Source: Archegozetes longisetosus (lineage: Eukaryota; Arthropoda; Arachnida; Sarcoptiformes; Trhypochthoniidae). From it: DNA of 64,000 nucleotides. The stretch spans positions 11,287,855-11,351,854 of the forward strand of contig JAEMBT020000006.1 in NCBI GenBank assembly GCA_018873245.2, given 5' to 3'. The position numbers were made by a program, and so were the translations under genes. The notes beneath the pieces were generated by a model. That model was given only the letters and a program-made list of their open reading frames with translations. It was not told where the DNA came from and made no database searches. Shown here in pieces: positions 11,954-25,864 of the stretch; the stretch's first letter is position 1; each line of letters starts with the position of its first letter.

Positions 11954-14900
11954 GGTAAATTTGGTACTAATCAATAAATTGGAATTTATTATTTTATTCA
12001 CTCAATCACATTCTAGATAGGAGCCTCAAACAATAGTAAGCTTTTGGACTGATGACAGCACAGTATTGCTGCAGATCAATCTCTACAATAATACTTTATA
12101 AGCAGTGGCTAATCCAATAGGGACCGAAGATACACAACACTTTTAGCTCAATTTCTCGCTAATTTGATGCAAAAAATTTACAATCTGTTGAATTAAGAAT
12201 TTTCTTAAATTGTAATAATTACCGTACAGTAAAGTAAAACCGCATCGTAACTAAAGCCTGAAGCCATTACGCAATAGGGTTAAGTTGGAAAACAGTATAT
12301 TTAGTCAAATTCAATATGTTCGTAGCCCCTATCAGAGTTTTCTGACTTCGCCATGGGTTGTAAGTTTAAGTTTTGTTAGTTTTAGAGCAGTTTGGCTAGA
12401 AGTAAATTTACCTTCGATTTGAAATCATTGTATTAGCGCTGTTTAATTAAATCAGATTATGGTTCTATAATTATTATCGAAAGTATTAAATCTTAATTTC
12501 ATTTGCATTTGACTATTGTTGACAGAAATTCATTATTTTCGTTATGTTCATTATGTTCTCACTCCAGACCCAAGTTTGGAACTTTAGAAATTTTCTGTAA
12601 ATTAAATACGAATTGATACTCAATAAAAATACGAAAAACATATTCGAATCATTCATATAAAAATATGATCTTATAATCAGCCCAATTATTATAAAATCTT
12701 ATCAGATTTTGAAATTATAGGCTAAATCCCAAACGGATCCATTTGGATCGAGGATAGCTTTAAACAACTGCTTCAGATCCATTCGATATACAATTGAATG
12801 CAAGAAATGAAGAAAAGCCTTAACATGATGACCTAAGAATATGTATAAATATCCTTAAAATTGAATTAATTATAATTGAAAGCATTAGAATCTGATAAGA
12901 AAAAGTGAAACTTTATTTTGACTCAATGTTTTTCGAACTTATTAGAATAAAAAGTACAAGTCTTTTACTTATGACTAAATAGCAAATTATGCTTTTTGAG
13001 TAATTCATTTTTATTGAAACCTATGTTTAAATTCGTTTTTACAAAGTTTGATAACATAATGACATGAACTTGAAGTTTGAATGTTTTATTATATTTTTCA
13101 TTCATCAGTCTAATAATACCTTATCTTATATCGAAGTTTAAGAGATGAAGAAATGGAACCTTTAAAATTATGAATTAGTAAGTTCTATGCATAAACAGTA
13201 AAAATTGTTTTATTATGTGTGCCCTCATTGCTAAGGCTTTTTTCATTTCTCGCATTCAGTTGTATGCCAGTAATATAACTGGCAAAAAACATAATTTCAA
13301 GTTGTTAAAATATATCTTTAAATTCAGAACTATTTTCTCGTGCAAAAATATTTTAAAATAGCATTTTAAACATTTTATCCAAACTATCAATAATTTTTAT
13401 GGTGTTTTTAGATTAACGCAATATAGAACTTTCAAATGAGTTCAGACTAACTTTATACATAAATGAAGTTCGGAGGTTCTTTTCTCTACTTAGTATAGGG
13501 TTTCAATATATTGCGCACCTTTATAATATTACCTTACTTCATTAGAATTTAATAAAAAAGGTTTAATTTAAATGTTTTTGGTTAAATCTTTGTTCATCTC
13601 ATTTGAGCACTATTCCGATAGTTTTAAGAGGAGAAAGATTTTGGAGTGAAAAATATAACAAGAAGTGATTTATATCGAAGAACTAGTTAATAAGTTCTTT
13701 TTTATAGTTCGCACGATTTTTCGCTTCTCATCATTGGATGACTCGTTCCGAAAAAAAACGTTAATAGAATTAAGCAATTGTTTTTCTTTATGCATACTTT
13801 AGATTAAATCTATTGGAACCGAAACTTGATTTGAAGTCTTCGAAGTTTTATTAATAAGTTTTTAAGGACTTGTAACTCTTATGTACTTACGTGAGATAAC
13901 GCACTCGATGCACTCAAAAGTGCTTCTAGTAAACGGAAAATATGAAAACAGTCTAATATGTATAGTCAGAATTACAACCTTATATTTATAGATTTGAATA
14001 AGTTCAGTAATCAATTATAGTTAATAATGATGTATAATGGGGTATAAGAATCGTTGCCTTAGGACCAGCGATTTGTAATAAAAGCAAAAAATAATTCGAG
14101 CGTTTTGACCGACTTAAAAGAGGAAACGACAAGCAGAATAAAATTAAAACTATAACATCTGACTAGAAGGAAACTCAACTGAATGTGATATCTCTGTTTT
14201 TATCATATATTCAAAACAATAGAGCTTGAAACAAACAAAAAAGCTCTTAAATCTAATCTTCAACAAATAAGTGGTAAATATCAGTACAAATTTGAGTAAT
14301 AGTTGTTATCTGTTTGAGTTAGAAATACTAGTATATAAGCTACTTTTTATATTATATAAATTATAAAAGCTTGAAAACACATTTCGTTTCATTTATCTCT
14401 CAATTAGAGATGAATTTGGAAACTAATGAATCATAGCAATCTTTCTAGTTTGAACTACTTATACTTGGGTAAATTATTAGTGAGCATATATTTGTAACTT
14501 AAAAATGCATTTTAAAGTTTGAAAGATTGATTCGAACGAATTTTAATAATTGTTATATTGGTTTATAACTTTGGAAACTAAGTGGATCGGAAAGAGTGTA
14601 AAATTGCTGTTCCTGATCCATTTCGATTGGAAAGAGTCACTGCAACGTATAGATATACTGATTAACTGCTGCCACATATAGTAATAATTTAGTACATCAG
14701 TTTAATTTACTCTTTACAACACATTCTTATTCTTTTGAGTGACTGTTACACTTAGGTGATCATAAAATGTGTGATATGCTCATAAAAAATGAAGTCATAA
14801 TAGTTTTATATTTGAACGACTGGAGTGTATGCTTCAGTGTATCTGTGTTTTCAGAACACTTTAGATCTCAATATCGAATCGTTTAAATAAATCCGGCTTT

Positions 14901-15076
14901 TGCCATAGTCGTTTGCACCTATGTTTCTGTTTCCTTTGATTTAAACAATATTTATCTGTCACATTTTCATGAATTCCTGTAACTTAAACACTTCGAACAT
15001 TTTCGTATGCATCGCTTTGCGGTTTGGCTGTCAACGAGTTCGTTTAAATATACATTTGTTATGCTATACATTCAAA
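11954..15076. other. 3.1-kb intergenic region
   Basis: AT-rich with no supportable gene, TIR element or RNA. It probably contains unrecognised old repeats. The last 200 bases should include the promoter of the phosphatase gene. Confidence 0.5.
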
Positions 15077-17104
15077 ATGCTTCTCACTTTCACTTTTACT
15101 TTATTGGTAATCAGTAACTTACTAGTTTTAATACAAAAGACAGACTCCGGAAGACACCATTACAGTAATGTCATGAACGAGGCTTTAATGTAAGTTTACC
15201 ATTTCTTTAGAACTTGTCAATTAGTAAGTTATTTTTCAGACGCCATAAAATCTTAGATTCTTCTCCTCAACAAATTCATATGGCAATCGGAGGTACCTAT
15301 AATTTTATGTGTGCTCTTAACCAATAATTTGATGGTAACTTTGACATTTTTCAGATAAATTGTCTGAAATGGTTTTTATTTGGAGTACAAAATATTATAC
15401 AAATAAATCGGAAGTTCAGTATGGCTTTAGTAAAGGAAAATACAATCACAAAGCGTCGGGTCATTCAATACTTTTAAAAAATAATGACAAAGAACAATAT
15501 ATTCACTATGTGACTATAAAAAACCTAAAGCCCAACAGCAAGTATAGTATGAGATACAAACTTTTAAAACTTTAATCAATCAATGATTAGTTCTGATAAA
15601 ACTTCTAATAACTTTCTTGCATAGTAAACATTTTTGTTGAATCTGTTAATATTTAAAAGAATATAGAGTTGGATCTGCACAGTCTTGGAGTCGAGAATAT
15701 TCATTCAAAACTTTAAGACAAAACAATAAATGGGTGCCAAGAGTTGCCATATTTGGTGATATGGGATGGATTAAAGGTTATTCCATACCTAGTTTGATAG
15801 ATAAGACAAAGAAAAACGCTTTTGAAATGGCTATTCATATAGGTATCGAAGTTATATTTCATAGTAATCTACTTTAGATATGTGAGACCATTAAATTTTT
15901 CGATCAAAGGTGATATCGCTTATGAACTTTATACGTTCAGTGGCACTCTTGGCGATGGCTTTTTAAATGCTATACAACCGATTGCTGCTAATATTCCTTA
16001 TATGGTCGTACCAGGTATTCAATCAATAATGATTAAACATTCGTTGAAATTCATTAAATTCGATAAATACCAGGAAATCATGAGTATTTCTATGAGCGTG
16101 AAGGAGATTTAGGATATAATTATCACAATAGATTCAAAATGCCCGGAAATAGTCAAAATGAGTTTTATACTTTCAAATTGGGTAAAGCATTATTTGTGGC
16201 CTTTTCTACCGAATATTATTTCAAAGAAGAAAATGGAAGCTCAGTAAAGGTTGAGCTACAGAAACAATGGCTCGAATCTGTTCTAACAGAAGCAAATCAA
16301 CCAAAGAACAGAGCAGAACAGCCGTGGATTATAGCATTAGGTCATCGATCGCTTTATTGTTCAACAACTGATCCCGATTGCATTGATGGCATGACTACTG
16401 ATGTGATAATTCTTTTATTTTATTCTTCTTTATGATTATTCGCTAAATTCTTAAGATTTTGATGACTAATGTGATCAAAACTAAATTGATTGCTAGACAG
16501 GAGATACGAATACAAAAATGCTTGAATTAGAAGAAATATTACACCGACAAGGAGTGGATGTAGCTTTTTGGGGACATTATCACTACTACGATCGCTTTCT
16601 TCCTGTTTATAACAGAACAGTACTCACTATTTTTTATCTTATATGAACATTAATGCGTAAAAGTGATTTTGTATTGATGTTAATTCGTTCGCTATAGACT
16701 TCAAACTCAAGTAATCCGTACTTCAATCCATTCTCGACTGTCCATATAATCAGTGGATCGGCTGTAAATACAATGCTACTTCCAAATGATTTATTTGCCC
16801 GAGTATTTAAATCTCTATATTTTGCAAAGGGTTTGGACGGAGATCCAGAAGAGTTTGTTGAACCAACTCCTCGATGGTCTGCATTCAGAACTAAGGCATA
16901 TGGATATACAATATTAAAAGTAGTCAATACAACTCATCTCTATTTAGAACAAATTGATATCTCCTCGGTCAGTATTAATTATATTTGAAGTTATTTAAAT
17001 TTTATTTCTTATGTCATGACTAGTCCTCAGGTCCGATCGATTCTGTTTGGATTGTTCAACAAAATCATGGTAAAAGAGATTTGCCACTAAATAATAAGAT
17101 ATAA
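15077..17104 (+). CDS. Purple acid phosphatase (metallophosphoesterase), secreted
   Basis: Nine exons are visible: 15077-15189 (signal peptide), 15240-15292, 15355-15546, 15660-15842, 15878-16014, 16074-16402, 16497-16622 or so, 16699-16967 and 17031-17104. An N-terminal fibronectin-like domain precedes the catalytic domain, which keeps all five metal-ligand motifs: FGDMGW, KGDIAYEL, VPGNHEY (formed across the 16014/16074 splice), ALGHRSLYC and WGHYHYYDR. The C-terminal RWSAFRTKAYGYTIL block is also typical. The enzyme hydrolyses phosphomonoesters at a dinuclear metal centre in a lysosomal or extracellular compartment. Two joins do not keep phase: 15842/15878, where the gap is only 35 bases, too short for a normal intron, and 16967/17031. 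The protein is otherwise well conserved, so indels are suspected. The original start at 15077 is chosen because it opens directly onto the signal peptide. Confidence 0.85.
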
Positions 17105-18429
17105 CAAAAATAAAAAATAAAATGCTAGATTCGTACGAAACAAGATATGTAAATAATATCCTCCAAATGTTTGAAAAAAATTTAAAAGACATTTTATTTC
17201 TCAGCTTTAGTAAAATAGTTGACAAAAAATTGTTCATTTATAAAAACTTACTATTAAAGAAATTTTTATCATTCTTAAACATGAATATGAAACTCATTAT
17301 TAATCAATACTTTCTATAGAATCAGGTAATTCTCTATAAATTTGCTAAAATGAAGAAATTGATTCTAGTAATCTTACGAACCAAACTTCTATCCCGATGT
17401 ATTTGGTTACATTATAATCTATTTAAAGTCAGATCTCGGTATCATTTTTAAAGCTTGACATGTACTAAGTTGGCACAGTTACGAGAAACAACCGTAAAAA
17501 TTGAATAAGGTTGAGATTGATATTGTCTGATGAGACGATTTTTGAATTATAGCAACATTTAGAAGCCACTTTTGAATTTTTGCTTTTGATTGATTACTCA
17601 CTGGAGGAACTTTATCAAAAATATAACTTCTAATCTCAGCTCGACGAGAATGAGTACCTGCTTACTCGAAAATAGATTAAAAGTGAAAAATTTAAAAATA
17701 GTAATGTTCGTGAATGGATGAAAATGGTATTGAAAAATTATTCGCTTTGTCTCATCGAGTATTTTTGATTGCATCCCTTATTAGACTTTTATGATTACTT
17801 TTAAAGCTACTCCACTGTATACCACTTAACCCTATAAGGTGCCATCTCTAATTAAAATGACATTACAGATAGCACTTTATAGCACTCACCCGACCATATG
17901 AAACCGTTTATAAGAGAGGAAGGGAGGAGGGAGGGAGAGAGAGATTGCAATACATTAAAGTTCATATTTAAAAGCGCTAAAAAGTCTAGTGATAACTTAT
18001 AAGTATATAACTTTATGAATAAACATTCACTTAAATGTTAGAACCTTTTGATATTATACTATATTATAGTACATTCTATACCAATCTCTTCCTCTTTCAC
18101 AAACGCTTTCATATATTGATTGGTAATTTTTAATTTCTAGCACTTAGTTCGGTTAAGAGTTACTAAACGGTCGGAGCGACAATAAAAATCGAGGGGAGTC
18201 AGATCGATAGCACTCAACGAATCAATTGATGCAAGAATCGTTATGCTACACCTATTGGTTGAAGAGATACGCCCGTTTTTTTGTATAGAAACTGAGTGAA
18301 TCCGGACTAATGGATCTAAGGGGGTTCCCGGCTCTCCATCCCCAAGTGTGACATATCATTGTATTCAGTTCGTCGAGCTGAACATTATGATACCACACTT
18401 GATCACTTCCGACCCGAGCCTTACCACTT
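17105..18429. other. Intergenic, includes a short palindromic repeat
   Basis: No gene is seen. There is a purine-rich GGAAGGGAGGAGGGAGGG stretch at about 17918-17945, and one copy of a dispersed short repeat at 17826-17900 (listed separately). Confidence 0.45.
17826..17900. repeat. Short dispersed palindromic repeat, copy 1
   Basis: The stretch around CATTACAGATAGCACTTTATAGCACTCACCC nearly repeats the sequence at about 40720-40755. The second copy is flanked by its own inverted arm (GGGCGGGTATCATAAAGTG), so this is probably a tiny foldback/MITE family. Confidence 0.45.
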
Positions 18430-19065
18430 TTGGCCAACTTCCGACTGAAGTGGCTGACCCCGCTAAGTGATATACCGTTGGATTCCGGATATCGAACTGA
18501 GCATTTAAATACCTCACTTCATCAATTATCATAAGCGGTTCTCAAGATACTCAACTTTTAAACATTAAACGGAGTGTCTATTTCTACATACAAAGGAGTA
18601 CGCATGTGAAGCGAAGTTTAAACTAGTTCCAAATAAGAAATTATGTTTATCTTTCGTTTCATTTAAAATATTCACCTTTGTTCGGTTTAGTATCTGGTGA
18701 TGGATAAACCTGAATTTCTCGAATCGTGACCCTAACAAGCCTGATATAAACTATGGAAGAAAAGATTAAGACGCAAAGCGATCTAACTTATTACGTTTTA
18801 GTTCATATCAGATTTTATTTTGGTTACAACTTGGTGAGGCCAGGTTTATCCATTTTCAAGAGAGTTAGGTCTGAGTGGCACTTTAGAACGATATTAGCTT
18901 CTCGGTATCTGTATAGGGATATGCAGGAGTTATAAAAACTAAAAGTTGAATATTTCGAGAATTAATTGAGGTTATTGATCAAGTGAGATATCAAAATGCT
19001 TAGCTCGATGTCCTAAGTCCAACAATATATCACTTGGTGGGGTCAGCCACATCCATCGAAAGTAA
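18430..19065. mobile_element. Foldback element with about 90-bp imperfect inverted arms
   Basis: The arm at about 18440-18530 (core GTGGCTGACCCCGCTAAGTGATAT) is matched in reverse complement at about 18965-19055 (core ATATCACTTGGTGGGGTCAGCCAC), and similarity runs collinearly over roughly 80-90 bases. No convincing coding frame lies between the arms. The structure suggests a foldback or long-TIR DNA transposon remnant; no target duplication was identified. Confidence 0.55.
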
Positions 19066-19456
19066 TGCAGAGATTTATCTTAAAGCAAATAATTCGGGAG
19101 AGTTTCCACAAAGAAGTCTGAAATACCCATAACAAAGAAAGTTGACTTAATTCAATATCAGAATCGAGGACCAAATGATTTTGAATGTGTCGATACTCGA
19201 TGGACTTTGGTCTGAATTTCAGATTCTGCAATCACATTAATAGATTGATTGACTATTAACCAAATCTGTGCACAAAAAAGGAATTGGGGGAACTATTTAT
19301 TGTTAAATATTGATTTCTAGCGACTTGAATTGATTTTGTAAACTCATTGCACAATTATATGAAATTTTATCTTATCAATACTATTTTTAATGTTTAAGAG
19401 GCTTCTCGTGAAAACAAGCTTTTTTTGTTTGTTATCTATTTTAAGAGAGAAATTCT

Positions 19457-22400
19457 TTAATTAGCTTGTTTGTTCTGATCGTTTGAAGCATCATTCGAAT
19501 AATGACTATCCAGATCCAAATCTGTCACGTCAAACGAGTCGGGTTTCATTGACATTCTTTGCTTAATCTTCTGTAATTGTTCGCGTTTCTTGCGACGGAA
19601 AAATCCATACTATAATAGGTTAATAAATAGACTGTTATGTATGTCGATTGAATCAATCGAATAAAAAAATTAAGTCTCACTCTGATTAGAATTATCACAG
19701 TAATAATCAGAATAAATATTCCTAAACCAGCGCTAAAGAATAGAATTGTGGGATCAATCTGTTCGTTAGCTATCGGCGCCTCTCGATTGAAACGAATCAA
19801 AACTGTTTCAGATGACGTAATTTTATTTTCAAACTCGACCTTATCTTTGACTATGAGCTCAGAATAGATTGTTAAATCGATTCCATCGTAGTCTTTATTT
19901 TTGATTTTTGACGGAATCAAAGCCGCAGATATTGTGACAGATTGTGAACGTGTGACTGAATCGAATTTCAGTAATTCACAAGAATATTTCGTACAAAATT
20001 CTGATTCTTTATCACAAACCTATACGATTATAATAAAATGGTTTTATTAAAAAATTGTACTAATATTTAGAAAAATGTAAGAATTATTACCAAATGTATT
20101 GTTCCATTAGTTATTTGAAAAGAATTTCTTTCCTTGCCTTTAGTTTTCATTTTACAGATTTGTTCGAAATTCTAGTTATTTAAAGATTGTCAGAATAAGT
20201 GCTTCATTCAACCAATTGTACAAATAATTAAAAAGTTATAAACCATTTCTGAAGCTTTTGTACAAAATAATTGTATTTGAAATAACTCACATTTTCTAAT
20301 TCAATAACACCAGCGGGTATTGAGAACTCAAGAGATGAGTTACTGATAGTACTCGGACCTGATTTGTACAAATTATATGAGACGGAAAACGGCAATTTTG
20401 GTGTGCTATCAGAATATGTCAAATTGTTCACTGACTTCCTATAAATGAATGAAATTTATTTTAACCAATAATAGAAGAATAGATTAAAGTATATTCAGAC
20501 CCAAATATCTCGAGTGTAGCTCTTCGAATAACATTAAATTTGACCGAATGATTTCTCATGCTCCCATCTTTAATATTACTGCTACTAATAATTTCGAAGT
20601 CAATGTCAATATTATTAGTAAGGATTCCAGAGACAATGAAATGCAAATTCAATTTTTCACTTTCCCCCTTCTGAAGAATTTTGTTAACATCACAAAAATA
20701 AGACGACATATTTGCATGGGCTTTGCATCTTTCGGCCTCAGCTGTTTTTGTCAGATTCAATAGAGGTTTCATTTTCACGATCAATATGGTATCAATCGAT
20801 GCTTCACCACTATTTTTCACATTGATGTCTACATCTAGATTATCGTTAATTCCTTCTATCAAATGATTCTGGATTGTTTCACCATTATATTTGGGCACAA
20901 CTGTTAGATTCAAGTCAGACAAACATATTTTATTTATACATCCATGAGAGAATTCAATCTAATTCCCAAATAAGATAATCAGAAAAATATTTGATTGACA
21001 ATGTTAAACAATCTTCAAATTGAAAATATTGACTCACATCAGCAATGGATGAGTAACTTTGAGAGTAAGCACAATCTTTACAGAATACATCTGAAGATTG
21101 ATTAGTGAGAGCAACTGAAACATTCACTTCAATTGGTGTTAAAATATCAATTAAATTTTCACGTGTCTAAAATTAGATGCAAAAGTTATTCAACCAAATT
21201 AAAGTCATATTCGGATAGAACTTACATTAACCATTAATTTAAACGAGTTCTGATTAGGGGAACAAGTTTCTTTATTTGCTTCTAATTCAATAGTTTTTGT
21301 ATCAGAATTACTGATCTTCGCACGATTTTCTTTGACTTTCAATTTGCTGTCAGTTATCTTCAAAGTTATGACAGCCATTTGTTTATGACGTATGTGTTTT
21401 CCCGAATACCGAATACAATATTTAATGTCAAAACATAAGTTCTGATTATTGTTGCACTTGGTTTTATGTAATTCAATTTTTGAGGGCTCAAAAGTTATTG
21501 ATGTTATGTCCAATGTTGCTATTGGTTTAGTTCTGTTCAAATAAGTATTCGTTTATTTGACCTATCAATTGACTTATGCAAAAGTAATACCTAATGAGTA
21601 CTGTGTGTTCTGACATATACGATCCGACCAGCATATCACTATATCCATTTTTATCGAAGTCAGTGTTACTGACAATACTAATACCAAAACCTCTGGGTGC
21701 ACCAATTTGTAAGTTTTCAGCAGCGATTCTCTGTTTATTAAAACATTTATTACATCAACTAAATGAAACACTGGATTAAGTAATAATTTAAACCTTATAG
21801 TATTTATCATTAAGTCCTTGAGATGAACCGACATAGATATATATGGCTCCTAATGATTCGTCACTATTCAGCTCATATGGAGCACCAATTATTGCATCTT
21901 TTTGAGAGAATTTCAAATTTAAGTTTAAAAGTTGTTAGTTTTGAACACACAACAGACCTTTATATCCATCGAGATTGATATCTATAGAAGAGAGAGCTGT
22001 CCCGAAACGACTCGTAGTTTTATAGTTGTAAATATGTTTTTTCTCAAATCCAAAATTCTTAATCAAACATTTAAGAGCATTGAATCAAATCAATTTCAGT
22101 GTTCAGTGTTGAATTTAATTAAGATTAAATAGTATTATTTGAAAAGAAATGAATGCCAACCTGATTGTTGATAAGCACATAAATGCGACCCATTTCACGA
22201 TATCTGTGATTTGAATAAAACGGCGCCCCTATTATTAAGTCATCAAATTTGTCGTTATTAATATCAAGTGCTAATAGAGATGCTCCAAAATATTCTCCTT
22301 CGATGTCCTCCTCGGGATCATAATCTCCTACAATTACCCATAAATAGTCACGAATTGTTCCATCATCGTATCGTATATTCGAAGGCAAATAGTAAACCTT

Positions 22401-25400
22401 AGAAAAGGTGATATAAATGAATTAAGAATTTGCAAATTTTCTTACTTTAACTAACTTTTCCATTGAATTTTTCGTTTCTTGGGGCGCCGATTATTATATA
22501 CTCATGTTCTGCGTCGAGAAAGCCTGTGGTTACCGAATATCCGAAGTAGCCGTCGACAGTGGGAAACCTGTTATCATAGCTGTACCACCTTATGAAATCA
22601 GTCAATTTTTCTCTGTTTGGAGTCACTTTGATAATGGTTCCCGTGAAGCCAAAGTGTCCCGGGGATCCTAATACAAGACGCTTCCTTGACTGAAAATATA
22701 ATTATGCTTAATAATTGGAAGCTTACACAAACTTTTAGCCAAATATTGGTTATTAGAATTTTGTGAGTCATAATGTTTATAAAAATTATGTTCATTTCAT
22801 AAATCGTATCATAGATTCTTTAAAGCAGTGAAAAGATAGTTTTACGTCAATGAATGTTGAAGAGAATCCAGACATCATATATGAATGAAGTGGTTTTCTG
22901 TCTCCGATTCTATGTCTTGTTGTGGTAACTCTTTGGAAAGAATTAGCTCTCGCACTGAAATCAATCGGTTCGAAACTATTCGAAGCAAATCCTGTATTGT
23001 CAAAAATATAGCACTTCCCGACTGGAGTCGGACTGTTATTTGATTCCTCATCAGAAACCCAGGCATGAGCACAACCAATAAAATTGCTATCATTTGATGT
23101 AAGAGATGATCCCAAAAGCATTTTGTTTGTTACACCATCATACCGACTCTTATATAGGGATTTGGCTATCATTCAAGTTTAGAAACAGTTATATCAATTC
23201 AAAATTCTCTGATCATTAAAGAAATGTGTTAAAAGTTGTGAAATACTAAAGAGTTTAGGGAATGTCTCACGATTCAACTTAATGTAAAAAAAATAGAAAA
23301 TTATTTGCTCTCAAGCACCTTCTCATAACTAGAGCAGTGACTTTTCGGTAAAAACCATTTTCCCTTAATTGTTATCTTCGGTAATCATCGAAATAAGTTT
23401 AAGCTATGTTTTTGACTTCAAATATAGACTGCTGTTCGATCGGTTTTACCGATGTTATACTTTGCTACCGGATAGAACCTATTGTGAACTTATGAGCTGA
23501 TTTGACTCTTTTATATCTGTTTCGTACCAGTTTTGATAGGGTCTGGCTCTGCTCACTGACAGCCTGTTCACCGACATCTTAAGAACTGACAAGATGCTTT
23601 TATTAGTTACCAAACCTAACCTAACCTAATTAAGCCATTGAAATCGAGATAAATGCAAAATTTGACAAATTTTATTATAAAGATATTTGTCGGTGAGCAG
23701 GGTGAGACCCGTTTTGATAAACCTTTATATCATAATTCTCAGAAAAACATTTAGGGAATAGTTTGCAACTATTCATAATCTCATTTATATACAAATAAAT
23801 GCATTGATTTTATCAGTATTTTATTTCATCTCACAAGTAAAGTCAAGATATAGAATGCTGAATTTTTATCATGTAAAATGATTTCTGAAACAACGATCCG
23901 TCACTCAATACGATCCTAAAAATTGATTTAACTAACATTAAAGTAAAAAAGCCCATATTTTCGTTAATGTTTGTTGTTTTAGTCAAAACAAAAGAGATGA
24001 AATTATAATTGTTTTAAAAGCATTATATCCAGTGATGCTCAACGCTCGAGCGTTTGGCGCTCGGTAGCGAGCGCGAACGTTGAGCGTTCTAATTTTGCCG
24101 AGTGTGAGTGGATGCTCGAGCATCTCACCCCCGAGCGCCGAGCGCGAGCGTTGAGCGTCAAGTCTTAGTACGTATTAAGGCTGTGCCAACTACCATGAGT
24201 AGTCGGTTAGTAGTCGGGTAACTACTGACTACCGACTTCATAAAATATCCGGTAGTCACTCATTAATGATTACTCATTCATTGGCGGTTACTCATAAGTA
24301 ATCACGACTACTTATGTAAATGTTTTTATGATAATTATCGTATAAGTCCTTATGAGGAACACGGGAAACTGATTTTCTTATCTATAAAGATCACGTCAAC
24401 TGAAAATTAAAACCCTGGTGATAGTAAAACTCATTATTAGAAATTTCACAATTAGTAATTACTATTCTCTTCACAAATCTTGTCAATTACTTCATTAATT
24501 GTTAATTCATTAATGAAACTTGTCAAGTATTTCACAAATTTTATTGCTAAACTGTCTTTTATATTTTCTAGTGAATAAAACTCAATAAATAAATACTCGC
24601 ATTCAATGAGTTGTAAGTAATTTTGAAAACCCGTGGCTACCTGAAAATACCCATGACTACTCGTCAATAAATGATACTCGTAAATGTGATCATAGTCAGG
24701 AAAATAGTCATGACTACTGACTACTTTTGGTAAAGTAATGGGTGACTACTATCTGACACCGGCCCAGCCTAGTACGTATTTTCCATATTAGAAATACAGT
24801 ATAGATATTTTTTAATACAAAAAGTTAGATTTTACTAAATATAAAATTTTTACATAAAAATTTATGACTTATTCTGTTTTAACGAGTTTACACAGAATCT
24901 TTTTGAGTCTGAAACTAATTGTGTTCGCATATCTTCAATATAAACAATTTATTTATAGAAAACAGTATAACTTTGCAATTTTTAAGGTTCCTTTTTGAAC
25001 ATTATAACCGGTAATGTTTATAATCAACTGTATTAATCTCTTGAATATAGTGTTGAATAAGGAGCTCTAAAAATTGCAAAGTTATACTGATGTATCTATA
25101 TATGACATCAGCTTTTGAACTAAAATATTTGTTTGAATGATTTTCAATGAGTGGGTATCATATTTATGAAATTTATATACAAATAAAGTTATAGCTTAAA
25201 AAAATAATTTTGTGTAAAAAAGGCCTTTCAATTCATGGACTTTGCTTACTTGACGCTCGGCGCTCGAGCGCCGAGCCCCAATTTTTGACCGAGCGCGAGC
25301 GTGTGCATCACTGTAAACATAAATATAAACATCACATAAATATAAACTTTGTCTTCGATTATTTAAAATATTTTTATATTAAGAGGATCGACATCAACTG

Positions 25401-25771
25401 AAACAATAGTGCATGCATAAAATGATTTCTGAAATAACGACTGGTGAGATATAAATTATATTGTTTCAGTTGATGTCGATCCTCTTAATATAAAAATATT
25501 TTAAATAATCGAAGACAAAGTTTATTACCAGAAGACATTGCATTGCTTAATATTATAAAATACAACTATATTCTCAACGAAAACTAATGACTTTTATAAG
25601 CATGTCATTATATTTTAATTTTGGCTATTTTACATTCCAAATAAAAATTGATTTAACTACAGATTTCTGAGAATTTTACCACCGGCTACCAATCGATTTG
25701 ATTACTTTCTATGACTGAAAACTCACAGCTTTAATCATAACTAATGTTGTCCATAGACTTGAAAATTCCGA

Positions 25772-25819
<48 letters not shown>

Positions 25820-25820
25820 T

Positions 25821-25864
<44 letters not shown>

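Noticed and set aside
25772..25864. CRISPR-like regular repeat
   Set aside because: Contiguous hexanucleotide satellite with no spacers, in a eukaryotic intron.
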